Origin: CBDAUN01 sp965214875
Lineage (GTDB): Bacteria; Pseudomonadota; Gammaproteobacteria; Arenicellales; JAJDZL01
Assembly: GCA_965214875.1 (NCBI GenBank)
Contig: OZ243980.1
Location: 3,038,001 to 3,102,000 of the forward strand
DNA length: 64,000 bases
Direction of reading: 5' to 3'
Positions within the stretch are counted from its first letter, which is position 1. The number at the start of each line of letters is the position of its first letter. Positions 34,378-44,640 of this stretch are shown here, piece by piece. The notes under the pieces are model-generated. The model ran no database searches. It was not told the DNA's origin and saw nothing but the letters and a program-made list of their open reading frames with translations. Position numbers and translations under genes: made by a program.

Positions 34378-36374
34378 ACCAGATCTCTAGGCACCTGTTC
34401 ACACCATGATTTTTCGTATACCACTCCCTCAGCGTCAACCGCTTTTAGCTGCGCCTCCAGTTCCCAAACACCGCTTAATGCCTTTATCGTAACCGACGTT
34501 TCAACATCGGCTCGCCAATTTCCACGACCGTAGCGCTTAGCCCATGCGCACTTGCCCATTGCCGAATTCGGATCGTCCGGGTGGATTGAAAATTCTTCGA
34601 TGCTCTCCTCGCGCGTTTCCATATCCGTATGCAGATGACGCACCAGCCCGGTATCATTGGCGGTTCTACAGATCTCTACTCCGGTCACATAGTCAACATT
34701 GCGGCCACGCTGAAAACTTCCTTCGACGAGAACCTCGGTCTCAAGCGGCGCAGCGCCTTCTGCCTCGCAGAATCGACCCTCGTCAGCAGGCACCGTGGAA
34801 ACCGGCAGCATGAGCTTTAGTTTGGTCAGTTTGAGCTTTGCTTTTTGCGGCGACGGCCAGACAACAGGCCAATAGGCATTCGATAGCGAAAGTCGCAGTT
34901 GACTGCCTTTCGCAATGCATTGCCCGCATGCATTGAGCTGGACTTGAACCGCGACTGGCTCATCTTTCGGCAATGCCTGAGGATTTGCATGACTGTTGCG
35001 ATGAGAGAGATTCAAGATGCCGTAGCTGATTCGATTAGCCTTGCCGTCTGGCAGCGCTTCAGATAGCACGGCAATCAGGTTCGCTTGCGGAACATCGCTT
35101 TGCACCTCGGCGGTCAACTGAGGAAATCCCAAAAGTTCAACTTCACTCTCGAAGGGCTCAGTCTCAAAACTGATCATTGAACTTTCCAGGCTCTGATCAA
35201 TCGGCCCATCCGGGACCAAGCCATAGCCGCACCAGTTGCCGCTGGTGTAGCCGGCGTTTTCAGCGCACGCGACCGAAACTGCGCCATCGGCACTTGTCAT
35301 GAAATCATCCAGATTGCAAAATTTCGCCTCAGCCTTGCTTTCGCCTCCCTGCCACTTCGGCACTGCCACCCAGTGGCCGGGACGCGATTCGTAGTACGGA
35401 CGAGGTTCGACGCTATGGTTGACCCAGGCGCGAAGCTCCGGTTCATCCATAATGCCGGTATCGCGCCCTTTCAGGTGCTGATCCCACCAGCGCAGACACT
35501 CTTGCAGAAATCCGATGCGCGGTCCCGGCAAGGCAAAATGAGGATATTTGTGCGCCCACGGACCAATGAGCCCTTTTTTGGGACAGCTCAGATTCTCCAG
35601 CATGCGCAAGATGGCATTGGTGTAGCCGTCCGCCCAGCCGCCGACCAGATAGACCGGGACAGCGACCGCATCATAGTTCTCGCAGATCGAACCATGAGCA
35701 TAGAATTCATCCCGGCGCTGATGCTTGAGCCAGTCAAGCAGCCAGAGGCCGTTGCCGCGCAACCGCTCAATCCACATATCGCGCCAGCGCTCGCCGACAA
35801 TCAGCGGATCTGGAGGCGTATTGGCAATCGTGAATGCGGTTGCGCCCCAGCCAAGTTTTTCGCCGAGCATCGCGCCGCCCATAAAATGAATGTCATCCGC
35901 ATAGCGATCGTCGGTCGAGCAAAGCGAAATCACAGCCCCAAGCTGCGGCGGCCGGCGGGCGGCGACCTGCAATCCGTTGAAACCGCCCCAGGAAATGCCG
36001 ATCATGCCAACTTTGCCTGAACACCACGGCTGATTGCTGAGCCATTCCATGACCGCAAGGCAGTCATCCTGTTCCTGCAGGAGATACTCCCCTTTGCATA
36101 CCCCCTCGCTGTCGCCAGTGCCGCGCATGTCAACGCGCACACCCGCGTAGCCAAATCCGGCAAAATACGGATGTGTGAGATGATCTCTTGCCACGGTGCC
36201 ATCGCGCTTGCGATACGGCAAATACTCCAAGATTGCCGGCACCGGGTCGGCAACCGCATCTTCCGGCAGCCATATTCGCGCTGCCAGCTGCACACCATCA
36301 GGCATCGGTATCCATATATTCTCGATTTCCCGAACCTCGCGCGGGAAGTCGGTTCGAACTTTTGTGTCGATCAT
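34374..36374 (-). CDS. CocE/NonD family (S15 peptidase-like) hydrolase, copy 1
   Basis: Serine hydrolase of about 666 residues in the X-Pro dipeptidyl-peptidase/cocaine-esterase family. The nucleophile is in GISWGG near residue 128-130, the catalytic His in GPWAHKYP, and GGWADGYTNA is the family's conserved post-cap segment; a jelly-roll C-terminal domain follows. The ATG at 36374 is favoured because AGAGGTG lies about 7 bases upstream; an ATG two codons earlier is too close to it. There is no signal peptide, so it should act in the cytosol. A homologue is at 41985-43982, on the other side of the ABC transporter genes. Confidence 0.9.
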   Translation of the reverse strand: MIDTKVRTDFPREVREIENIWIPMPDGVQLAARIWLPEDAVADPVPAILEYLPYRKRDGTVARDHLTHPYFAGFGYAGVRVDMRGTGDSEGVCKGEYLLQEQDDCLAVMEWLSNQPWCSGKVGMIGISWGGFNGLQVAARRPPQLGAVISLCSTDDRYADDIHFMGGAMLGEKLGWGATAFTIANTPPDPLIVGERWRDMWIERLRGNGLWLLDWLKHQRRDEFYAHGSICENYDAVAVPVYLVGGWADGYTNAILRMLENLSCPKKGLIGPWAHKYPHFALPGPRIGFLQECLRWWDQHLKGRDTGIMDEPELRAWVNHSVEPRPYYESRPGHWVAVPKWQGGESKAEAKFCNLDDFMTSADGAVSVACAENAGYTSGNWCGYGLVPDGPIDQSLESSMISFETEPFESEVELLGFPQLTAEVQSDVPQANLIAVLSEALPDGKANRISYGILNLSHRNSHANPQALPKDEPVAVQVQLNACGQCIAKGSQLRLSLSNAYWPVVWPSPQKAKLKLTKLKLMLPVSTVPADEGRFCEAEGAAPLETEVLVEGSFQRGRNVDYVTGVEICRTANDTGLVRHLHTDMETREESIEEFSIHPDDPNSAMGKCAWAKRYGRGNWRADVETSVTIKALSGVWELEAQLKAVDAEGVVYEKSWCEQVPRDLV

Positions 36375-36450
36375 TTGCATTCACCTCTTGGCTGTCAGGC
36401 ATTCACGCTGATACATCCATAATTTCCCCGCTCCTGTTACCGGCGAGCGC

Positions 36451-37425
36451 TCAGCTATTGGACGCTGACGGCGGCCGGGCACCAGCTTCAAGCGGATAGT
36501 GACAGGCAATCTTTCGCAATTCGCCGTTCATATAGGGCTGCTCAGTTGCACAGTGCGCCCGCGCCCAAGGGCAGCGGGTATGAAACTCGCAGCCCGACGG
36601 TCGCGCCAGCAATGACGGCACTTCGGCCGGCAGTGAAATGCGGCGGCTTGCCTTGTCCGGATCTGGCTCCGGATTGGCACTCAAAAGCGTTGCTGTATAA
36701 GGATGGGCCGGTGCTTGAAAAATCTTTTCCGTTCGACCAGTTTCAACAATTCTGCCCAAATACATGACCGCCATCTGATCGGCGACATGCCGCACGACGT
36801 GCAGGTTGTGCGTGATGATGATCATGGCCAGGTCCATCTGTTCGCGCAAATCATTGAGCAGATTCAGAACTTCACCCTGTACCGAGACATCCAGTCCCGC
36901 CGTCGGCTCGTCGGCAATAATCAGTTTCGGACGCAGCGCTATGGCTCGCGCAACACCCACCCGCCGTGCTTGTCCGCCCGAAAGCTGATGCGGATAGCGG
37001 CTTGCAAAGTCGCCAGACAACCCCACCAGCGATAGCAGTCGATCAGCTTCTTGCTTGAGGTCCGCCTTGATTTGGTGTATCACAAACGGCTCGGCAACCA
37101 GATCGCCGACATTCATGCGCGGCGATAGCGATCCGATCGGATCCTGAAACATCATGGCCATATGCTGCCGAAGCGGTTTCATCTGCCTTGTCTTGAGGCC
37201 ATCAATGCGCTGGCCCATGAAACGCACCTCTCCGGCTGAAGTTTGCTGCAGTCCATTGATCGCGTTGGCCAGGGTCGTTTTGCCAGAGCCGCTTTCCCCC
37301 ACTAGGGCGAAAGTCTGGCCGGCGGCAACGTCGAAACTGACGCCGGCAACGCCTAAGATGGACTGAGGCTGATACCAAGGCCCCGCCCGGAAAGTCACCT
37401 CGACATCACGAACAGAAACAATCAT
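36451..37425 (-). CDS. Dipeptide/oligopeptide ABC transporter ATPase (DppF/OppF type)
   Basis: ATP-binding subunit of 324 residues. Walker A is GESGSGKTT, the signature is QLSGGQARRVGVARAIA, Walker B is LIIADEPTAGLD, and a C-terminal CEFHTRCPWARAHC segment is the cysteine-rich oligopeptide-transporter tail (Fe-S or metal type). The start at 37425 (MIVSVRDVEVTF) overlaps the stop of the preceding ATPase in an ATGA. The set of five transporter genes is on one strand in the order binding protein, two permeases, two ATPases. Confidence 0.92.
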   Translation of the reverse strand: MIVSVRDVEVTFRAGPWYQPQSILGVAGVSFDVAAGQTFALVGESGSGKTTLANAINGLQQTSAGEVRFMGQRIDGLKTRQMKPLRQHMAMMFQDPIGSLSPRMNVGDLVAEPFVIHQIKADLKQEADRLLSLVGLSGDFASRYPHQLSGGQARRVGVARAIALRPKLIIADEPTAGLDVSVQGEVLNLLNDLREQMDLAMIIITHNLHVVRHVADQMAVMYLGRIVETGRTEKIFQAPAHPYTATLLSANPEPDPDKASRRISLPAEVPSLLARPSGCEFHTRCPWARAHCATEQPYMNGELRKIACHYPLEAGARPPSASNS

Positions 37426-38378
37426 GCGAATCCGCGATGACACTTGGCGCTGTGCCCATCGATTTCGACCGTCGGCGGAATCCGATCGCAAATTGCTTCG
37501 CGGCAATGACAGCGGTCCGCAAAAATGCAGCCTTCGGGCCGGCGGCGAAGATCAGGGATTTCCCCCGGAATGGTGGGCAGATGCCGCCTGCGCTCGGCCT
37601 GCCCCGCCGGGTCGCAATGCAGCAGACGTTCCGTATAGGGATGCGCTGGCTGGTAGAAGATTTGCCGAGTGGCACCGCGCTCAACGACCTCTCCCGCATA
37701 CATCACCACGACATCGTCGCAAAGTTCCGCGATTACGCCAAGATGGTGCGAAATAAATAGCACCGAACACCCGATCTGCGCCTGCAAGTCCTGCAGCAAC
37801 TCAATCGTGGCAACTTCCAAGGTCGCATCCAGCGCAGTTGTCGGTTCGTCCGCGATCAGCAGCGACGGCTCCATCATCAATGCCATGGCAATGGCGATTC
37901 GCTGCTTCATGCCGCCAGAAAATTCATGCGGGTAGCGGCGTAGCGCGGAAACCGCATCAGGAATGCGCACCCGCTTCAGCATCGCGACGGACTTGGCATC
38001 CTTTTCGGCCCGGCTCAAGCTCGATCGATACTGAATGTGGCGCATCTGCTTGCCGACGGATATGACCGGATTGAGCGCGCCCATCGGATCTTGAAATACA
38101 GTGGCTATTCCCTGTCCGCGCAATTCTTTCATTTGCGCTGCGTTCAACCGTGTCAAATCCCGCCCTTCGAACTCAATCGTGCCGCTGCCGATGGCGCCAT
38201 TGTCCGCCAGCAGTCCTAAAATGGCATTGATGACGGTGGACTTGCCGCACCCTGATTCGCCAACCAGCCCGACAATCCGATGCTTTGGAACATCGAACGA
38301 CACATCGCGCAATGCCAGCAAAGCGCCTTGCGGAGTCGAAAACGCGACGTTGAGGTTTTGAATGGACAGAACGTTCAT
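37422..38378 (-). CDS. Dipeptide/oligopeptide ABC transporter ATPase (DppD/OppD type)
   Basis: ATP-binding subunit of 318 residues starting MNVLSIQNLNVAFSTPQGA. Walker A is GESGCGKST, the signature EFSGGMKQRIAIAMAL, Walker B LLIADEPTTALD, with the C-terminal GCIFADRCHCREAIC tail. The ATG at 38378 overlaps the permease stop (ATGA). The frame is open further upstream inside the permease gene but lacks family similarity there. Confidence 0.92.
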   Translation of the reverse strand: MNVLSIQNLNVAFSTPQGALLALRDVSFDVPKHRIVGLVGESGCGKSTVINAILGLLADNGAIGSGTIEFEGRDLTRLNAAQMKELRGQGIATVFQDPMGALNPVISVGKQMRHIQYRSSLSRAEKDAKSVAMLKRVRIPDAVSALRRYPHEFSGGMKQRIAIAMALMMEPSLLIADEPTTALDATLEVATIELLQDLQAQIGCSVLFISHHLGVIAELCDDVVVMYAGEVVERGATRQIFYQPAHPYTERLLHCDPAGQAERRRHLPTIPGEIPDLRRRPEGCIFADRCHCREAICDRIPPTVEIDGHSAKCHRGFA

Positions 38379-39250
38379 TCGCGCTTTTTCAGTCGAGGAT
38401 CGAACAGGTCGCGCATGGTCTCGCCGAGGAACGTGAAGCCAAGCGTGGTGACGACAATCGGAAGGCCTCCGGCAACGGCAATCCATGGGGTATCGCGAAT
38501 CGCAGTGAATCCGTCATTTAGAATCGCACCCCAAGATGGCGTCGGCGGACGCACTCCTAGACCAAGGAAGCTCATGCCGGCTTCAATCGCAATTACCACC
38601 GGGATATCCATTGAAGCCAATATCAGAAGCGGTCCGATTACATTCGGCAGAATATGAAAGCGAAGAATTCTTGAGGGATTCGCGCCCATGCTTTGAGCGG
38701 CTGAAATAAACTGCGCAGACTTGATCGCCAGGGTTTGTGTGCGAATGATGCGCGCGTAGCCAGGCACATTCACCAAAATCACAACCACAATCACCGCGGT
38801 CAGAGACGGGCCGAAAAGCGTCACCAAAGCCAGCGCCAGCATCACGGTAGGAAAACTTTTGATCGCATCGAACAGCAGGATCATGGCGTTGTCCAGCCAG
38901 CGCGGGCCGTAGCCGGCAGCCAGCCCGAGCATGATGCCGATGATCAAGGACGCAGCAATCGAAAATAGTGCTACCGAAAGCGCAATGCGCCCGCCATGCA
39001 GCACCCGCGAGAACAGGTCGCGGCCTAAGTGGTCAGTGCCCAGCGGGTGAGCTGCAGATGGAGCTTGAAACCGGTCCCGAGGCGAGATTTGGCTTGGATC
39101 GGCGGTGGCGAGAAGATCGGCAAAGACAGCCCCGAAAATCATGCAGACGACTAAAACAATGCCTAATGCGCCGAGCGGTTCGGCCAATATTCGCCTGACA
39201 GAGCCAAGCGAGTTAGAAACGGCTGCGTACACGAGGATCCAGATAGCCAA
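38375..39250 (-). CDS. Dipeptide/oligopeptide ABC transporter permease (DppC type)
   Basis: Inner-membrane permease, up to 291 residues, with about six hydrophobic helices, the PLGTDHLGRDLFSR segment and the EAA loop AAQSMGANPSRILRFHILPN that are hallmarks of DppC/OppC. The longest frame overlaps the DppB gene by 38 bases, so a slightly later start is possible. Confidence 0.9.
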   Translation of the reverse strand: MAIWILVYAAVSNSLGSVRRILAEPLGALGIVLVVCMIFGAVFADLLATADPSQISPRDRFQAPSAAHPLGTDHLGRDLFSRVLHGGRIALSVALFSIAASLIIGIMLGLAAGYGPRWLDNAMILLFDAIKSFPTVMLALALVTLFGPSLTAVIVVVILVNVPGYARIIRTQTLAIKSAQFISAAQSMGANPSRILRFHILPNVIGPLLILASMDIPVVIAIEAGMSFLGLGVRPPTPSWGAILNDGFTAIRDTPWIAVAGGLPIVVTTLGFTFLGETMRDLFDPRLKKRE

Positions 39251-40157
39251 TCACAAGATCGGCTAGCAGATTAATCAGAACAAACAGTACCGTAGTCACC
39301 AGAACTGCGCCTGAAACCAGCGGATAGTTGCGTGTCAAAATGGCATCGTAGACCAGCTTGCCGACTCCCGGACGAGCAAAGACGATCTCAGCGAACACCG
39401 CGGACGACAACATCTGTCCGATACCGACACCCAGCAATGTTACTGTTGGCAAAATGGCTATCGCCAAGGCATATCGATAGGTAATCATCCGGTCTGGAAG
39501 CCCGAATGCCCTCGCCGTACGGATATGGGAGGCTTCCATAACTTCAAGCATGGATGCCCGCACCATGCGGGCGATATAGCCAACCCAGCCAAGCCCTACG
39601 GCCAGAGACGGCAAAATCAGATGTATCAGCTGATCAGACAAATCTCCAGGCGTACCGGCACCGATCGCAGGCAGCCAGCGCAAAGTGACTGCGAAAATCA
39701 GCAATGCGTAAATCGCAACAACGAACGAAGGCACCGCGATCACGCCGACACTGAAAACACCGATCACCCGATCAGCCATGCCACCGGGATTGACAGCAGT
39801 CCAGCACCCTAGCGGAATGCCAAGCGCAATGGACCAAATCATGCCACCAGCAATGAGGGCCAGCGTAAACGGCAGCTGCTCCATGACGACATCGGCAACA
39901 GGACGGTCCGACAACACCTCGTTGCCCAGATCACCTAGCCAGGCATTGCCGAAGAAATTCCAGAACTGAACCCAGACGGGCTTATCCAGCCCCATTTTCG
40001 CCTGCAAAGCTTCGCGCATCGCTTCGGTGGCTCTAGGACCTAAAGCGACCGCCGCCGGATCGCCTGGAATCAGGTAGATCATGATGAACAGCAACAGCAT
40101 GACGACCGAAACGATCGCCACCGCCAAACCCATCCGCTTGACTGCGTAGTTGAGCAT
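39213..40157 (-). CDS. Dipeptide/oligopeptide ABC transporter permease (DppB type)
   Basis: Inner-membrane permease of 314 residues with the DppB-like N-terminus, the periplasmic segment MREALQAKMGLDKPVWVQF, and the EAA loop RTARAFGLPDRMITYRYAL (shown in part). It lies 47 bases after the binding-protein gene. Confidence 0.92.
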   Translation of the reverse strand: MLNYAVKRMGLAVAIVSVVMLLLFIMIYLIPGDPAAVALGPRATEAMREALQAKMGLDKPVWVQFWNFFGNAWLGDLGNEVLSDRPVADVVMEQLPFTLALIAGGMIWSIALGIPLGCWTAVNPGGMADRVIGVFSVGVIAVPSFVVAIYALLIFAVTLRWLPAIGAGTPGDLSDQLIHLILPSLAVGLGWVGYIARMVRASMLEVMEASHIRTARAFGLPDRMITYRYALAIAILPTVTLLGVGIGQMLSSAVFAEIVFARPGVGKLVYDAILTRNYPLVSGAVLVTTVLFVLINLLADLVIGYLDPRVRSRF

Positions 40158-40204
40158 TGCTGATTCAGGCGGACGACCGAAATCGCCCGCCCGACTGTGA
40201 AGAC

Positions 40205-41755
40205 TTACGCCGGCTTGAATTCAGAAAGCAATGACTCGCCGTTCGGTTTCAAGCCTGGCACAATGATGTCGCGATGGATGGCTCCGACAACTTCGTGCGT
40301 CAGGAACACGTAGCAGCCGCTTTCGTCCATCAGACCTTGCATCTTTTTGTAGATTTCGTCACGTTTGCCAAAATCACTTTCAACCAAGCCTTGCTCATGG
40401 AGCTGCTTGTACTCGGCGCTATTGAAACGCTCCCAGTTCCATACTCCAACCTGTTCTGGCGTAAACCATACCGTGGCCCAGCTTGGGTCAGGCTGCATCG
40501 AAAAGCGCTGCAAAATCAACTGCAGCTTATTCCAGTAATCGCCATCTTTGGAACCCAAAGTCCAGAACGTGCCGCTGTCGTTTTGCTTGATTTCGCAGTT
40601 AATGCCGACATCAGCAAGATTCGCCTGAATCACCTGCGCTGCTGTCAATCGTTCCGACTGGTTAAGAATATCCAGCGTCACCGAAAGATTCGATACGCCT
40701 TCCTGTGCGAGCAATGCTCTGGATTTTTCAGGGTCGTAGTCGTGCGTAACCGATGTCCTCGAACCCGGCAGCCCTGGCGCGATAATTCCATTGCCAACCG
40801 CAGCTGCGCCAAAGTAGGCCGCATCGACAACACTTTGACGGTCGATCGCATGCTGGACGGCACGTCTTATGGTGATGTTGTTAAATGGCGCGACATCCTG
40901 ATTCATGCCGAGCCAGACATACGCCAACGACGGCTTTTCCAAGACCACCGAATTCGCTGGCGGATTTTGTTTAAGCCGCGGAATGGATGATACAGAAGTC
41001 CATGTATAGTCCAGGTCGCCAGCTTCGAAACCACGCTCTGCGGTCGCCGGATCTTCAATGGGGACAATGTGGATTTCGTCAAAGCCGCCAGGCTCATGCG
41101 CCCAATCCGGATTCCTGCGCAGCACCGTCTTTTGCTTCGGCTGCCATTGATCCAGCAGATACTGGCCTGACTGCGCGACCGGCTGAGTTGTAATCTTGTC
41201 GCCCAATTCTTCCATCGCGCGCTTAGACAAAATGCACGAGGCCGGCGTTGGCAAGGTCGTCGACCAAAGCGGCACGAACTTGTTTTTCAGGTGAATCAGG
41301 CCGGACAACTTGTCCTTGACTTCCACTTCCTTGAGTGCGGACCAGTCTCCTGCATAGGGGCTTTCCATGGCCGGATCTGCGAAGCGCTCAATAGAAAACT
41401 TCACATCTTCGGCGGTCATCTGTCCGTAGCCGTCTGTAAAGCCGATGTTGTCCTTCAGCCTGAAGGCGATGGTCACGTCGTCGAGCTGTTCAATGCTATC
41501 GGCAGCAATCGGCTTCCAGCCCCATACATCGCCGGCTTGCGGAATTACCAATGGAGCGAAAATCGAACGAATGATGTCGTCTTCAGGCAGCGAAAGCCGA
41601 TAGGCAGGATCCAAAATCTGCAGATCCGAATAAGACCGCAGCGTCAATACCCTGCCATCCTGCGACAATGCAAACCGCGGCACCACCATCGCGGCAGTTC
41701 CAAACGCTCCCACAGTTGCGAGAAAAGAGCGCCTTTTCATGTGTGCTTGAATCAT
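40205..41755 (-). CDS. ABC transporter solute-binding protein, peptide/nickel family (SBP_bac_5)
   Basis: Periplasmic binding protein of 516 residues. A twin-arginine-like signal (MKRRSFLATVGAFGTAAM) sits at residues 6-23, preceded by MIQAH. The ATG at 41755 has GGGAGA about 8 bases upstream and is therefore preferred to the ATG at 41740. Family segments include MTAEDVKFSIERFADPAMES and TIRRAVQHAIDRQSVVDAAYFG. It leads the transporter operon. The ligand is probably a peptide or peptide-like compound; the flanking hydrolases hint at cleavage after import. Confidence 0.92.
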   Translation of the reverse strand: MIQAHMKRRSFLATVGAFGTAAMVVPRFALSQDGRVLTLRSYSDLQILDPAYRLSLPEDDIIRSIFAPLVIPQAGDVWGWKPIAADSIEQLDDVTIAFRLKDNIGFTDGYGQMTAEDVKFSIERFADPAMESPYAGDWSALKEVEVKDKLSGLIHLKNKFVPLWSTTLPTPASCILSKRAMEELGDKITTQPVAQSGQYLLDQWQPKQKTVLRRNPDWAHEPGGFDEIHIVPIEDPATAERGFEAGDLDYTWTSVSSIPRLKQNPPANSVVLEKPSLAYVWLGMNQDVAPFNNITIRRAVQHAIDRQSVVDAAYFGAAAVGNGIIAPGLPGSRTSVTHDYDPEKSRALLAQEGVSNLSVTLDILNQSERLTAAQVIQANLADVGINCEIKQNDSGTFWTLGSKDGDYWNKLQLILQRFSMQPDPSWATVWFTPEQVGVWNWERFNSAEYKQLHEQGLVESDFGKRDEIYKKMQGLMDESGCYVFLTHEVVGAIHRDIIVPGLKPNGESLLSEFKPA

Positions 41756-41984
41756 AATTTACCATCTCCCAAAGTTAGCAGTATGCGAATAGCTTCTAGT
41801 TTCGGCCAAGCTTATGCGAAAAAGTCCCGTTCGACCGTGCGCGATTTTTTTGCGATGCAGTTTCGATTCTAGTTTATGTTGTTGACGCAAAGAAACAAAT
41901 TATGCTTCACTTTCTTTTTTCTGGTTGACTTATTTCGGGATGCCGCCCAGCAACGATAATCATTGCAATTTGACCTAAGCTCCA
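41756..41984. promoter_or_regulatory. Divergent intergenic region between the transporter operon and CocE/NonD copy 2
   Basis: The 229 bases between the divergent starts are AT-rich around 41870-41930 and must hold promoters for both sides. I see no consensus promoter pair or clear operator dyad. Confidence 0.35.
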
Positions 41985-43982
41985 ATGTCGCCGCAATCGC
42001 AAATCTCAACAACAGAACACTGCTGGATTCCGATGCCGGACGGAATTCGATTGTCAGCCCGAATCTGGTGGCCCCGTGGAGCGGGGCCATTTCCAGCAAT
42101 TTTGGAATACATTCCATACCGCAAGCGCGATCTGGTGCGCGCGCGCGATGAGCGCAACCATCCTTACTTTGCCGAGCACGGCTACGTCAGCATCAGGGTC
42201 GACATGCGCGGATCAGGCGACAGCGAAGGCAGCATGGCCGATATGTATGAGCCGGTCGAGTTAAGCGATGCCGCTGAAGTGATCGAGTGGATTGCTAAGC
42301 AACACTGGTGTTCTGGGAACGTTGGCATGTTCGGGACTTCATGGGGCGGAACTGCAAGTCTGCAAGCGGCTGCAAACCCTCCGGCCGCGCTCAAGGCCGT
42401 CATCGCCAACTGCGCGACCGCCAACCGATTTGATGACGATATTCACTGGATGGGCGGAGCCTTGCTGACCGACAGCTTCGAATGGGGCGCTACGCTGCCG
42501 GCAATTCTCGGCGCACCGCCTGATAAAGCGACCGTAGGCGATTGCTGGATGCAGATGTGGCGCCAACGTCTCGAATGCCTAGCCTTCCCTTTGCATGCTT
42601 GGATTAAAAACTGCATTCGCGGCGAGTATTGGCGGCATGGCTCAGTGGAATTCACTCCGGATCGGATCAGCCGCCCTATTCTTGCTATCGGCGGATGGGC
42701 GGACCGCTATTCGAATTCAGTGATGCAACTGGTACAGGCGCGTCCGGATCTTTGCTGGGGAATCGTTGGCCCGTGGGGACATCACTACCCTGACCAAGGC
42801 GAGCCGGGACCGGCGGTGGGCTTTCAACAAATCGCTCTTCGATGGTGGAGCCACTGGCTCAAGGACCAAGCTGCTGATCCGCCTCAATGGCCGCATCTGC
42901 AACTATGGCAACGGAGCTTCGATCCTCCGCAAAATCGGTTGACTATGCGAAGCGGCAATTGGATTGAGATTGACCAATCAATGCAGGTGCGAAACCATGC
43001 CTATTTTCTGCATAAAGATAGAATTTCACCCGATCAGTCAATGACAAATTTAACGCTTCAAATACCTAACGACTTGCGTCACGGAGAATGCGCTGGCGAC
43101 ACCGGCTACTTCGGTCGCACTGGAGGATTGCCTTTAGAGCAAAGCGCTGACGACGCTCGCTCACTTTGCTTTGACTCGGAACCGCTTGCTGAAGACCTGG
43201 AAATCACCGGCAATGCTGAAGTGTTTGTTGAATTGAGTCGCGACACCGCTGACGCGCAACTTGTCTGCCGCTTATGCGAAGTGGCGCCAAGTGGCGCATC
43301 CAACCTTGTAGTGCGGCAAATTCGCAACCTTTCCCTAGACGAAGATCTGGATGCACACGAGTCATTCATCCAAGGAAAGCCAATCGCCTACAAAATCGAG
43401 ATGCCATCTACTGCATATCGCTTCTCACGCGGCAATCGCATCCGGCTTGCCTTTGGAACATCATACTGGCCGCTGATTTGGCCCATAAATCATGAAGCCA
43501 ACGTTTCCATTGTCGTTCGCAAATCAAAAATCGGGTTGCCGCAGGCCATGAATGCGAAGTCTTTGTCCACGAAGCTACCGCTACCAAACAAGGTGCCGGC
43601 AAATTCCTCATTTAGTATTCAGTCCAAAGGTGAATTGGAAAGAAGCCACGTGCTAAACCTAGACGGTTCAACCGAGTCGGGCTGGACTTTGCCGCGAACG
43701 GCCATTCGATACCAAGATATTGACACACAGATTGCGGTGCATGCAAATGCGATGTATCGGACAGACACGCAGCCACCGGACTCGCGAACGACCAGATTCG
43801 ACATCACTTACGGAATGGATATTAGTCGGGCTGATGGATTAGCCGTGTTGCAAAGCGCGATATCTGCCGCATCCTGCCGAGATAAGCTGAAAGTCAAAGG
43901 CTGCACAACCATAACGTGGAACGATGAAATGGTTGCCGACAAGGTGTGGGATCATTCCTATTCGTTGCCTTTGAAACCATGA
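41985..43982 (+). CDS. CocE/NonD family (S15 peptidase-like) hydrolase, copy 2
   Basis: A 665-residue homologue of the hydrolase at 34374. The nucleophile Ser119 is in FGTSWGG, the His is in GPWGHHYP, and GGWADRYSNSV and RVDMRGSGDSEG match copy 1. It is divergent from the peptide transporter operon. Overall it is clearly diverged from copy 1, so it is an older paralogue or a separately acquired gene rather than a recent duplication. There is no signal peptide. Confidence 0.9.
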   Translation: MSPQSQISTTEHCWIPMPDGIRLSARIWWPRGAGPFPAILEYIPYRKRDLVRARDERNHPYFAEHGYVSIRVDMRGSGDSEGSMADMYEPVELSDAAEVIEWIAKQHWCSGNVGMFGTSWGGTASLQAAANPPAALKAVIANCATANRFDDDIHWMGGALLTDSFEWGATLPAILGAPPDKATVGDCWMQMWRQRLECLAFPLHAWIKNCIRGEYWRHGSVEFTPDRISRPILAIGGWADRYSNSVMQLVQARPDLCWGIVGPWGHHYPDQGEPGPAVGFQQIALRWWSHWLKDQAADPPQWPHLQLWQRSFDPPQNRLTMRSGNWIEIDQSMQVRNHAYFLHKDRISPDQSMTNLTLQIPNDLRHGECAGDTGYFGRTGGLPLEQSADDARSLCFDSEPLAEDLEITGNAEVFVELSRDTADAQLVCRLCEVAPSGASNLVVRQIRNLSLDEDLDAHESFIQGKPIAYKIEMPSTAYRFSRGNRIRLAFGTSYWPLIWPINHEANVSIVVRKSKIGLPQAMNAKSLSTKLPLPNKVPANSSFSIQSKGELERSHVLNLDGSTESGWTLPRTAIRYQDIDTQIAVHANAMYRTDTQPPDSRTTRFDITYGMDISRADGLAVLQSAISAASCRDKLKVKGCTTITWNDEMVADKVWDHSYSLPLKP

Positions 43983-44123
43983 ACGGCCTCTTTGGAGATC
44001 GATTTTCCAATTTCCTACTTAAGCCATATTTAATGAGCTTTGCAAGTATGGCAAGCATAGGCTTATCTCAGAACGAGCACTGATTAAACCAACATTCAAA
44101 TACAGCTCTGCGCATATTTGATC

Positions 44124-44640
44124 GAGATATTGCCAAAAGTAGCGCTTGGCGGCCGGGCGGCATTCAAGCGGCCATCTAGTCGTTCAGATTGTTCACCTCG
44201 ATTCCGTCTTTGAATTGCATTCCTTCCACCACCTTTCCAAGCTTTCCAAAGCCGCTCAGGCGCCGCCAGCGCCGCTCGGCGCACAGTCCGAGCGAACAGC
44301 ATGCACAGCATGCGCCGGCGGCTCAAACATCCCTTCGAGCGCTTCGTGCGGTGCCGGATCGTGGCGAACGTCGACTCGATCGGGTTGGTGGTGCGGATGC
44401 TCTGCCAGTGCGCGGCCGGAAAGCCGCAGGACGCCAGCAGCTCGTCGCGGTCCTCCGGCAGCTTCTCGGCCGCCTTCGGTTGCTTTTCCCCGTAGGTATC
44501 GACCAAGACATTGAACGCGGCCTCGGCGCCATCTCCCCGTTCCACTGCTCAGCCGGGCGCGACACGCACGAGGCCGAGAACCCTTGAGCCTCGGGATCCG
44601 GCAGAACCTGCAGGGTCTCGGACATCTCGCCGCCGGACAC
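44124..44640 (-). mobile_element. IS256-family element, internally deleted copy 1
   Basis: The left edge, GAGATATTGCCAAAAGTAG, is shared with the element at 57014. On the minus strand a frame encodes the C-terminal part of an IS256-type (Mutator-like) transposase: FNVLVDTYGEKQPKAAEKL, then RTTNPIESTFATIRHRTKRSKG, then PERLWKAWKGG. A piece of the N-terminal region (GGEMSETLQVLPDPEAQGFSA) lies in another frame just upstream. The middle with two of the catalytic acids is missing, so it is inactive. Confidence 0.82.
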
